Origin: VAZQ01 sp036557665
GTDB taxonomy: Bacteria; Pseudomonadota; Alphaproteobacteria; Rhizobiales; Xanthobacteraceae
Direction of reading: 5' to 3'
Assembly: GCA_036557665.1 (NCBI GenBank)
Contig: DATBHG010000007.1
Span: 10,870 to 74,869, forward strand
Length of the DNA stretch: 64,000 nucleotides
Shown here piece after piece: positions 57,405 through 64,000 of the stretch (positions are counted from its first letter, which is position 1; each line of letters starts with the position of its first letter). The notes under the pieces were generated by a model. The model ran no database searches and had not been told where the DNA came from. It saw only the letters and a list, made by a program, of their open reading frames with translations. Position numbers and translations under genes: made by a program.

Positions 57405-58553
57405 TCATGCCGCATTGGCGGCCAGGCCGGCCCGCAATCCGGCCTGGCGCATCAAGGGAAGGACTCGCTGACCGAAATACTCGAGATCGGGCAGAAAATC
57501 GTAGAAATTTACCTGCACGCCGTCACAGCCCGCCTTGTTGAGCCGGATGAACCAATCCACGATCTGTTCCGGCGTCCCGACCAGATGCACGTTGCCGCCG
57601 ATCACCCACTGCTCGCGGGTTGCCTGCTTCCATGAGGCCTGATCGCCGCCGGCGAAGGTAGCGTAGAAATTGTCGGCGGCGACCGGGTCCTGGTTGTCGA
57701 GAATGGCCTTGTGCTGTGCCCACGCCTCCTTTTCCGTGTCGCGACAGATGACATGCGGATTGATGATCGTGCGCACCGTGCGGCCAAGTTGCCTCGCGCC
57801 ATCCTTGATTCTCGCATTATGTGCGGGCAGCGCCTCGCAGGCTTTTTGCGGATCGGCGCCCGCGGGGCTGGTGACAAAGATCAGGTCGGAGTGGCGAACC
57901 GCATAGGCCAGTCCTGCTCCGGAGGACGCCGCATTCACCAGAATGCAGCGGCCGTTGACCGGCTTGGGGGAAACATAGGCGTTGTTCATCTTCCAGAAGC
58001 GGCCATCCACGCTGATCTCTTCGTCCTCCAGCCAGAGTCTCTCCAGCAGAGCCGTGAACTCGTCCGCCATCTCATAACGAAAATCGTGCTCCATCGGCTC
58101 GAGGCCGAACATCTCGAACTCGCTTTTCTTGTAGCCGGTGACGACGTTGAGCCCCCACCGTCCGTTGCTCATGTTGTCGATGGTCGCTCCGAATTTGGCG
58201 AGATGCAGCGGATGCCAGCCATAAAGCACGTGCACGGTCGAGATCAGGATGATGCGCCTGGTCAGCGCAGCGAGGCCGGCCGTCACCAGAAGGGGATCGG
58301 TTGATTTGTCCCGAAATTGCATCTTGCCGCCATAGCCGCCTTTGCCGAGCCATTGCGCCAGCCCGAAAACCAGATCGAAACCCAGCTGCTCGGCCCGCAC
58401 CGCGCACCGCGCATTGTAATCGAACGTCCAGGAGGTGCCGCGCGGCGCCGTGGACGGGCTCCAGGCGCCGGATTGAAGCGGCAGGAACAAGCCCAGGAGC
58501 AGCGAGCTCTGCACCGCCTCTTCCAGAGGCCTGAGGTATACGTCCTTGCCCAT
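57405..58553 (-). CDS. LLM-class flavin-dependent monooxygenase (SfnG/RutA-like)
   Basis: 382 residues from ATG 58553 (a TTG at 58565 would add four residues). It follows the luciferase-like group of SfnG, DmoA and RutA: RGTSWTFDYNARCAVRAEQLGFDLVFGLAQWLGKGGYGGKMQF, KFGATIDNMSNGRWGLNVVTGYKKSEFEMFG, HDFRYEMADEFTALLERLWLED, CRDTEKEAWAQHKAI and VGTPEQIVDWFIRLNKAGCDGVQVNFYDFLPDLEYFGQRVLPLM. These enzymes use reduced FMN from a partner reductase and attack sulfones, sulfonates or pyrimidines. No reductase gene is adjacent. The sulfonate-type ABC set nearby favours an organosulfur substrate, but uracil-type chemistry cannot be excluded. Confidence 0.88.
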   Translation of the reverse strand: MGKDVYLRPLEEAVQSSLLLGLFLPLQSGAWSPSTAPRGTSWTFDYNARCAVRAEQLGFDLVFGLAQWLGKGGYGGKMQFRDKSTDPLLVTAGLAALTRRIILISTVHVLYGWHPLHLAKFGATIDNMSNGRWGLNVVTGYKKSEFEMFGLEPMEHDFRYEMADEFTALLERLWLEDEEISVDGRFWKMNNAYVSPKPVNGRCILVNAASSGAGLAYAVRHSDLIFVTSPAGADPQKACEALPAHNARIKDGARQLGRTVRTIINPHVICRDTEKEAWAQHKAILDNQDPVAADNFYATFAGGDQASWKQATREQWVIGGNVHLVGTPEQIVDWFIRLNKAGCDGVQVNFYDFLPDLEYFGQRVLPLMRQAGLRAGLAANAA

Positions 58554-58716
58554 GAAGTTTCCCAACTCGTTTATTCAAGAGCAGGTGCTCTACCGGTGCG
58601 GGTAGTGCCGTTTAAGTCGTTGAGCATTGTCCCCCCTGTCTTTCGGCTCGCTTGCCATGCGATCGCCACCCCGCCGCAGCAGCGGCTCGTAAGGCGAGCC
58701 CGTCCTGCATCGCTTC

Positions 58717-59988
58717 TCATTCCTTCTGCCCGGCCTTGATCGCGTTGAACTTGGACAATGCGCGTTCGAACTTGTCGTTGAACAGCCACATCGCATCGAG
58801 GATCTCGCGGAAGCTCGCCGACGTTCTGGCCCGGTCCGCCTTTCCGAAGGTGAAGACGCTGTTGTTGCGCAGATATCCCATGATCGTCGGGTCGGAGATG
58901 CGATGGCCGGTCAAGTTGCCGGAATTGAGCGCCGCCTTGGTCGGGCTGGGAATGATCTGGATGAGCTCGTAAACTTTCATCTGGTCGATCGGATCGGGCA
59001 ATGCCCTCACGATCCCGGGGATTCGCGGAAAAAGCTCCGCGTGCGCGTTCATGAGGCCGTCGCGCACGGCGGTCCAGTGATTGTACCGATGATCCAGATT
59101 CGCGGCGCGCGCCTCTTCCCTGTCGTCGCGGGCGTTGAGCGCAGGGTCGAGGGCTGCGATCGACTCTTTGATCGCTGCCCATTTCCTTTGGCCGATGCGA
59201 TCTTCCGACGGGCCCGTCTGCAAGCTGCCCTTGTACGTGTTCGAGCGCGCATTCCCGATGTTCTGGTTGCCGTTCGTCTCGGCAAAGAACAGACCCAGGC
59301 TGATGCGGCCTGCAAGCTCCGCGTTGGCTGGGTCGAGCCCTTTGACTCGTGCGATAGCGGTACCGAGCTCGACAACGTCCTTGAACGGGGTAGCCGAGCT
59401 CTGCGCATTCGCGGGCGGCGCCTGCATGGTGTTGAAGAGCGTTGCATATTCATCGAGCAGCGGCTCGTTGTCGGCATCGAAATACGCCGGAGGAATTGCG
59501 AATTTGTTCGGCTTTCCGATCCTGGAGGGGAGGGCGTCGGTGAGATCCTTGTAGGCGCTTATCGTTGCATTGCGCGCGAGATAGAGCGGCTGTCCCGGCA
59601 GGTTCGGCAACGGTTGCCTCGCGTTGATCTGTGCCCGCCGCTCGCGCAGGATGGTTTTAAAGTCGCTCAGCGCCGCATTGTACCTGTGGAGCGCTTCCGA
59701 CTGCGATTGCGTGAGCGCTGCCGCCGCCTGAGCTTGTGCGGGGGAAATGAGGCTGAGATTTTCCATGTACGCCGTGACAGACGGAGCAGCCCCGTCGACC
59801 AAGAGATCAACCGAGAGCCCGACACCGACAATTGCCGCAGAGCTGCTTGCAAGCACGCCACAGATTGCCGCTTGAAGCATGCGCGCTGCAGCGCGTGCCG
59901 TAAAGCCGGAGCGTGCGCGGAGGAAGGGCGCGCAAGAGTCCGATTTTGGGTATCGTACGGCATGCTGACGATTCGGGCTCATCGGCAA
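58717..59988 (-). CDS. Unrecognised exported or anchored 423-residue protein
   Basis: 423 residues; an internal ATG at 59880 (MLQAAICGVLASSSAAIVGVGLSV) would give a cleaner signal peptide and is a plausible start. After it come the Ala/Gln-rich ISPAQAQAAAALTQSQSEALHRYNAAL, a basic helix, and a Gly/Asn-rich stretch LGLFFAETNGNQNIGNARSNTYKGSLQTGPSEDRIGQRKWAAIKESI. That stretch vaguely recalls lysozyme-like folds with a Glu followed by a G-N-x-N loop, but the likeness is weak. The C-terminal third (ALPDPIDQMKVYELIQIIPSPTKAALNSGNLTGHRISDPTIMGYLRNNSVF) is distinctive. No function assigned. Confidence 0.6.
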   Translation of the reverse strand: MPMSPNRQHAVRYPKSDSCAPFLRARSGFTARAAARMLQAAICGVLASSSAAIVGVGLSVDLLVDGAAPSVTAYMENLSLISPAQAQAAAALTQSQSEALHRYNAALSDFKTILRERRAQINARQPLPNLPGQPLYLARNATISAYKDLTDALPSRIGKPNKFAIPPAYFDADNEPLLDEYATLFNTMQAPPANAQSSATPFKDVVELGTAIARVKGLDPANAELAGRISLGLFFAETNGNQNIGNARSNTYKGSLQTGPSEDRIGQRKWAAIKESIAALDPALNARDDREEARAANLDHRYNHWTAVRDGLMNAHAELFPRIPGIVRALPDPIDQMKVYELIQIIPSPTKAALNSGNLTGHRISDPTIMGYLRNNSVFTFGKADRARTSASFREILDAMWLFNDKFERALSKFNAIKAGQKE

Positions 59989-60085
59989 CCGCTATACCAC
60001 GTCATCGCAACCCGCAATGAGCGCGCCGTCCGCACCCCGTTGACTGCCGCAGACGGGCTGCTACAGCGTGCGGGACGAGCCCCAC

Positions 60086-61489
60086 ATGCCCAGCATCAAG
60101 GAAAAAGTTGCACTCACGTCGATTGCGGCATCGGGCGGTTTGACGCTCGCCAAGGCTGCCATCGGGCTCGCCACCGGCTCTCTCGCCATATTGTCGGAAG
60201 CGGCGCATTCGCTGCTCGATCTCGCCGCTACCGTGATGACGTATTTCGCCGTGCGCATCTCGGACAAGCCCGCCGACGAGGAGCACCACTACGGTCACGG
60301 CAAGGTCGAGAGCGTTTCGGCGCTCGCCGAGACCGGGCTTCTGTTCCTGCTTTCGGGAATCGTGATCTGGGAGGCGGCCGGGCGTCTCGTCGGCGGCCAC
60401 CCCCACGCAGTCGAGGCGACCCCATGGGCGTTTCTCGTCATGATCGGATCGATCGTCATCGATTTCTTTCGCGCGCGGGTTCTCTATCGCGTCGCCGGGG
60501 AGACATCGAGCGAGGCGCTCGAGGCCGATGCGCTGCACTTCGGCTCGGATATGTGGTCATCGGCGGCGGTGCTTGTGGGTCTTGGCGCCGTCGCAATGGG
60601 CTATCCTTCAGCCGACTCCGCGGCCGCAATGGTGGTCGCGATTTTCATCTGCGCGGCCGGATGGCGGCTCGGCCGGCGCACGCTCGATACCTTGACCGAT
60701 ACGGCGCCTGTGGGCGCGGCGGGCAAGATCGCTGCGGCGGTGACACGCGTTCCGGGCGTGGTTGCGGTCGAGCGGCTGCGCACGCGCCAATCCGCCGGAG
60801 TGCTGTTTGTCGATCTGGTGGTGGCGGTAAGCCGAACGCTGCCCCTCGACCGGGTCGCCGCGGTGAAGGACCGCATCGTGGAGGCGGTGCGCGCGGGAAG
60901 CCCGTCCGCCGAGGTCACGGTCACCACCGAGCCGCGCGCGCTCGACGATGAGACCATGCTCGAGCGCGTGATGGTCATTGCGCGCAACCGCAGCCTGGCG
61001 GTGCATCACGTGACCGTGCATGCCATAGGGCAACGGCTGTCCGTGGCGCTCGACCTCGAGGTCGACGGCAGCTTCACCTTGGGTGCCGCCCATGAGATCG
61101 CCAGCGGATTGGAAGAGGCCATCCGTGAGGAATTGGGCCCGGGCGTCGAGGTGGAAACCCACATCGAGCCGATGCAGCCGAATCGCGAGCACGGCCGGGA
61201 CGCGCCGCCGGAGCGGGTTGCCGCGGTCCGCAAGGCTCTCGCCGATGCCGCCGCCCACATCGACCTGGTCGGCGAAATCCACGATGTGCGGGTGCGCGAG
61301 ACCGGCTCGGGCGAGATCGTGAACTTCCACTGCGTCGTGGATGCCGGGGTGAGGGTCGCGGACGTTCACGACAAGGTCGATGAGTTGGAGCGGGCGTTAC
61401 GCCTTCGCTTTCCCTCGATCACGCGCACCATCGGTCATGCCGAGCCGGGCGAGGTGCGCCACGAGCCGCTGCGCAAGGCGGCCTCGTAA
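60086..61489 (+). CDS. Cation diffusion facilitator (CDF) exporter with long C-terminal region
   Basis: 467 residues from ATG 60086 (GTG 60068 adds six). CDF features: TM1-2 with LATGSLAILSEAAHSLLDLAATVMTYFAVRIS (metal-site H-x3-D), DEEHHYGHGKVES, and TM5 with ADALHFGSDMWSSAAVLVGL (second H-x3-D). The HSLLD and HFGSD pairs predict a Zn2+-type site. After the sixth TM, two cytoplasmic ZT-dimer modules follow (about 200-290 and 290-380) and a third similar segment (about 385-465: AAAHIDLVGEIHDVRVRETGSGEIVNFHCVVDAGVRVADVHDKVDELERAL). That is more than the single module of typical CDF proteins. A terminator follows. Confidence 0.92.
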   Translation: MPSIKEKVALTSIAASGGLTLAKAAIGLATGSLAILSEAAHSLLDLAATVMTYFAVRISDKPADEEHHYGHGKVESVSALAETGLLFLLSGIVIWEAAGRLVGGHPHAVEATPWAFLVMIGSIVIDFFRARVLYRVAGETSSEALEADALHFGSDMWSSAAVLVGLGAVAMGYPSADSAAAMVVAIFICAAGWRLGRRTLDTLTDTAPVGAAGKIAAAVTRVPGVVAVERLRTRQSAGVLFVDLVVAVSRTLPLDRVAAVKDRIVEAVRAGSPSAEVTVTTEPRALDDETMLERVMVIARNRSLAVHHVTVHAIGQRLSVALDLEVDGSFTLGAAHEIASGLEEAIREELGPGVEVETHIEPMQPNREHGRDAPPERVAAVRKALADAAAHIDLVGEIHDVRVRETGSGEIVNFHCVVDAGVRVADVHDKVDELERALRLRFPSITRTIGHAEPGEVRHEPLRKAAS

Positions 61490-61510
61490 TCCACGTCCAA
61501 GGCTCAAGCG

Positions 61511-61562
61511 CCGTGCGTGCGGGGGAGGGTTTGAAACCCGCGCGCGCACGGTGCCAATTTTT
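61511..61562 (+). terminator. Rho-independent terminator of the CDF gene
   Basis: An 11-bp stem (61511-61521 with 61541-61551, one G-T pair) encloses a second perfect hairpin GGGTTT-G-AAACCC (61527-61539). Five T residues follow at 61558-61562. It lies 22 bases after the CDF stop codon. Confidence 0.75.
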
Positions 61563-61566
61563 GTAG

Positions 61567-61586
61567 GGGCGACGCATGCGTCGCCC
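61567..61586. repeat. 20-bp perfect palindrome in the intergenic region
   Basis: Perfect dyad centred on GCATGC, with outer arms GGGCGAC and GTCGCCC. It lies four bases after the terminator's T-run and nine before the stop of the convergent gene at 61595. It might serve as a second terminator half for that gene or be a dispersed palindromic element. Confidence 0.6.
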
Positions 61587-61594
61587 TGCATCCG

Positions 61595-61942
61595 TCACAT
61601 CCCGGGAAGCGAATGAACCTCCATGATCTCGATGGACGATTGCGGGATGCGCAAATGCGGATGATCCTCGAACATCTTTGACGCTGCCTCGTGGGATTCC
61701 GCCTGAACGATCGCGTAGAGCATGATCTCGTTTCGCGCACCGGCGCTGCCCTGCGCGGTAACCCGCCTTGTCTTGCCGACGCCGGCCCCCTTGTCGACGA
61801 ATATGCTGGCGTGATTGGTCATCCATTTTTTCCAATCGCCTTGCATCTCTGTCTCCGCAGCCTTCCTCTTCTCAGGATCCGTCTTCTTCCAATCGTCGAT
61901 CACCGAAGCCGGGGCGAGGTATGTTACAAGGAACTTTTTCAT
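61595..61942 (-). CDS. YCII-related (DGPF-like) domain protein
   Basis: 115 residues: MKKFLVTYLAPASVIDDWKKTDPEKRKAAETEMQGDWKKWMTNHASIFVDKGAGVGKTRRV, then ARNEIMLYAIVQAESHEAASKMFEDHPHLRIPQSSIEIMEVHSLPGM. The ferredoxin-like dimeric alpha-beta plan (beta at 3-9, helices, YAIVQAESHEAA, EIMEV) is that of YCII/DGPF proteins, which carry an active-site His/Asp pair here matched by DHPHL. They are dimeric and mostly uncharacterised. It is convergent with the CDF gene and has its own promoter region to 62201. Confidence 0.82.
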   Translation of the reverse strand: MKKFLVTYLAPASVIDDWKKTDPEKRKAAETEMQGDWKKWMTNHASIFVDKGAGVGKTRRVTAQGSAGARNEIMLYAIVQAESHEAASKMFEDHPHLRIPQSSIEIMEVHSLPGM

Positions 61943-62201
61943 CGGAATGACTACCTCCTCATGCGAGCGTCATAGCCAACGAATTTATGGCTGGACAATG
62001 ACGGATATGACTGTTCCGTTGCAGCGATAACCCGGGCCCAGGAATAACCGGACGGTCAACTTGACAAAGCTTGAACGGACCCGGACGCGATATCACGGCG
62101 TGCGCGTGCTCACGAAGGCGTGCGGCGTTTTTCCATTTGCCAACGCCTCTGAGTTGTCGGATCGTTTGACGCTTATTGAACCATAACCGGAGGGAAGCCC
62201 C

Positions 62202-63224
62202 ATGCTCCAGCGAGCTCTTGCCGGCCTGGCCGCGGCAGTCCTGGTCGGATTGATGAATTGCGCGGCCTGGGCGCAACAAGACATCCGCTGGGGCACGCCC
62301 CCGGTCGGCACCGCCGGTCACAAGGCGATGGTGACGTTGGCCAACCTGCTGAACAAGGAGATGCCGAAGTACCGCATCTCGGTGCTCCCCACCGCGGGTG
62401 CCATCGCCACGGTCAAGGGCTTCGCTACCAAGGAGCTCGACGGCAACTACGGCTCGGATGTGGCATTTCACGAGCTCGCGACCGATACGGGCCGCTTCAA
62501 GGGGTTCAAGGAGCGCGTTCAGCGCTGGCCGGTGCAGTCGTTCTGGTCGAACACCATCGAGGTCGGTCTGGCCGTGCACGTACGCAACAAGGACAAGATC
62601 AAAAAATGGGGCGATCTTGCGGGCAAGCGGGTGTTCACCGGGCCGCTGCCGTTCGATACCCGGGCGCAGACCGAGCGCGCCTTGAATACGCTGGGCGTCA
62701 AGTTCACCTATGTCCAGGTCGATCTGGCGACTGCGGGGTCGCAGCTCGAATCGGGCGCGCTCGATGCCATGTCGATCTATACCGGCTCCGAAAGCGCGCC
62801 GCCGCCGTGGCTGTCGGAGGCGTCGCTCGCCGCCGACTGGGCGGTGCTCAACCCCAGTCCGGAGGAGATTGCCCAGCTCAAGGCGAAGGGCCTGGGCAGC
62901 GTCGAGGTGAGCGCGAAGGTGTTCAACCGCGACGTCCATGGCGAGAAGGTGGTCGAGCTGCCATTCTACTACAGCTTCAATGTCGGGCTCGATATTCCCG
63001 AAGCCGACGTTTATCAGATGCTGAACATCGTCGAGAAGCACGCCGCCGAGCTGGCCCAGATCGATCCGACTTTCACTCAGATCGCCAAGGACATGAAAGG
63101 TTTCCAGAAACGCGGGGTGGAATCCTCCGCCGATCTCGTTTCCATCCATCCCGGGCTTGCAAAATGGATGCGCGAGCAGGCGGTCTGGGAATCCAAGTGG
63201 GATTCCAAGATCGCCAAGCCATGA
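62202..63224 (+). CDS. TAXI-family TRAP transporter solute-binding protein
   Basis: 340 residues. Signal peptide 1-24 (LAGLAAAVLVGLMNCAAWAQ). The mature part IRWGTPPVGTAGHKAMVTLANLLNKEMPKYRISVLPTAGAIATVKGFATKELDGNYGSDVAFHELATD is the TAXI pattern, as is WGDLAGKRVFTGPLPFDTRAQTERALNTLG. The start follows GGAGGG. It is followed at 117 bases by a TRAP permease gene, so the pair forms the two-component TAXI-TRAP transporter. The ligand is unknown; family members take up carboxylates such as glutamate or 2-oxoglutarate. Confidence 0.93.
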   Translation: MLQRALAGLAAAVLVGLMNCAAWAQQDIRWGTPPVGTAGHKAMVTLANLLNKEMPKYRISVLPTAGAIATVKGFATKELDGNYGSDVAFHELATDTGRFKGFKERVQRWPVQSFWSNTIEVGLAVHVRNKDKIKKWGDLAGKRVFTGPLPFDTRAQTERALNTLGVKFTYVQVDLATAGSQLESGALDAMSIYTGSESAPPPWLSEASLAADWAVLNPSPEEIAQLKAKGLGSVEVSAKVFNRDVHGEKVVELPFYYSFNVGLDIPEADVYQMLNIVEKHAAELAQIDPTFTQIAKDMKGFQKRGVESSADLVSIHPGLAKWMREQAVWESKWDSKIAKP

Positions 63225-63341
63225 CGGCCCAAGGTATTTTCCGGTTGCGTTGAATCGCTGTCATCGCGTCATGCGCGGGATAAGCCGCACGCGCGCCAGG
63301 TTGGGGTCGACCCTGCGCATGACGACTTGGGGGTAGCAATC

Positions 63342-64000
63342 ATGACTGAAAACATTGCCGGCCGGCCCCGACTGGCGATCGAGAGCGTCTATTACGTCGC
63401 TGCGATCTTCTTCTTCGTTTATCTCTTCGCGTATCTGTGGACCAGCGAAGGGGGGCCGACCCTGCTGGCAATGACGTTGGTCCCGATCACCTACGTGCTG
63501 TTCGTGCTCAACGCGCTGCGCGAGAACGATCTGTATCCGGGACTCCCGCGCGCGGCCAACTACGTCATCGCCGCGATCTACATCGGCCTTGCGCTCGCCG
63601 TCGCCGCGTACATGCATACCGAGTACTACGACATCGGAACCGTGCGCGCGGGAGACTGGAACACGAATGACCTCGTCATGGGCGGTCTGATGGCCGTGCT
63701 GGTGCTGGAATATTCGCGCAAGCGCCACCTGCCGCTGTTCGTGCTCAACCTCGTGCTGATCCTCTACGCGGTTTATGGCTACGCGGTGCCCGGCATGTTC
63801 TATCATTCGGGCCTGAGCTGGTCTCGCGTCGTTACCGCCATGAGCGTGGAGACGACCACCGGCGTATTCTCCAATCTGCCGCAGATTGCGCTCACGGTGA
63901 TCGGGGCGTTTCTGCTGGTGCTGAGCGTGCTCAGCGGCTTCGGCTGCATCGAGTCGCTGTTGCGCGCCACCAAGCGGGTGGCGATCCGCTCGCCGCACGC
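63342..64000 (+). CDS. TRAP transporter fused permease, 3'-truncated by window edge
   Basis: Open from ATG 63342 to the last base (219 codons plus two bases). The N-terminal TRAP small-subunit-like part shows membrane segments near SVYYVAAIFFFVYLFAYLW, LLAMTLVPITYVLFVLNAL, YVIAAIYIGLALAVAAYM and LPLFVLNLVLILYAVYGYAV, with PGMFYHSGLSWSRVVTAMSVETTTGVFSN, which is typical of the fused DctQM permeases that partner TAXI receptors. The larger DctM part lies beyond the window. It shares a transcript with the receptor gene. Confidence 0.88.
   Translation, partial: MTENIAGRPRLAIESVYYVAAIFFFVYLFAYLWTSEGGPTLLAMTLVPITYVLFVLNALRENDLYPGLPRAANYVIAAIYIGLALAVAAYMHTEYYDIGTVRAGDWNTNDLVMGGLMAVLVLEYSRKRHLPLFVLNLVLILYAVYGYAVPGMFYHSGLSWSRVVTAMSVETTTGVFSNLPQIALTVIGAFLLVLSVLSGFGCIESLLRATKRVAIRSPH

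Noticed and set aside
58903..60951. Plus-strand open frame of 682 codons antisense to the 423-residue gene and overlapping the CDF gene
   Set aside because: Arg-rich and low-complexity, with no recognisable motif; it mirrors codon bias of the real genes at high GC and crosses a gene boundary.

Overview
The window is GC-rich, densely coded DNA from an alphaproteobacterium, most probably Hyphomicrobiales (Bradyrhizobiaceae/Xanthobacteraceae-like). This rests on a DUF2778 protein, a squalene-hopene cyclase beside a hopanoid C-2 methylase, an Omp25/31-type barrel protein, DivK-like signalling, and many orphan TctC, TRAP and ABC substrate-binding proteins. I see no rRNA, tRNA, transposase, integrase or CRISPR array, so this looks like chromosomal accessory and metabolic DNA.

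Layout. (1) 1-1665: end of a DUF2778 gene, a small Cys-rich exported protein behind a perfect CRP-like palindrome, and a Crp/Fnr regulator. (2) 9215-1669, minus strand: a tight signalling operon with a catalytically dead caspase-like/FGE fusion, an RND-type adaptor, a large sensor histidine kinase, a CheY-like regulator, a REC-nucleotide cyclase and a second adaptor, but no pump. (3) 9670-18934: a DUF2147 protein, hopanoid C-2 methylase (hpnP), a triple-DUF4399 protein, squalene-hopene cyclase (shc), and an RND pump whose 3' end carries a 45-bp tandem repeat. (4) 19215-23107: an AarF/UbiB-family kinase and three divergent paralogues of a tiny unrecognised protein, plus a 110-residue protein; this is my main candidate for an undescribed system. 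(5) 23134-26535: phosphopantetheinyl transferase, a secreted Cys protein, an apparently exported isoaspartyl-methyltransferase-like protein, an outer-membrane barrel.

(6) 26670-35765: a catabolic cluster (hydroxycinnamoyl-CoA hydratase/lyase-like enzyme, TctC receptor, hydrolase, acyl-CoA dehydrogenase, cupin, oversized amidase, beta-propeller, carboxymuconolactone-decarboxylase-like protein). (7) 35822-39457: tandem UspA protein, two alpha/beta hydrolases and a cytidylate-kinase/ParB-like fusion behind a perfect FNR/FixK box. (8) 39498-41239: yqeY and carA, divergent. (9) 58553-41429, almost all minus strand: LLM flavin monooxygenase, ABC receptors, a doubled NitT/TauT-type ABC transporter (two permeases, two ATPases, one receptor) flanked by two DsrE-like proteins, TctC and DctP receptors, a DUF1989 protein, a three-subunit molybdenum hydroxylase and a DUF1080 protein. 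The content suggests uptake and oxidation of small organic, perhaps organosulfur or N-heterocyclic, compounds. (10) 58717-64000: an unrecognised exported protein, a CDF cation exporter with a clear terminator, a YCII-like protein, and the start of a TAXI-TRAP transporter that runs off the window.

Functions are assigned from motifs and family resemblance read by eye. No database search was possible, and comparisons with named reference proteins are from memory.
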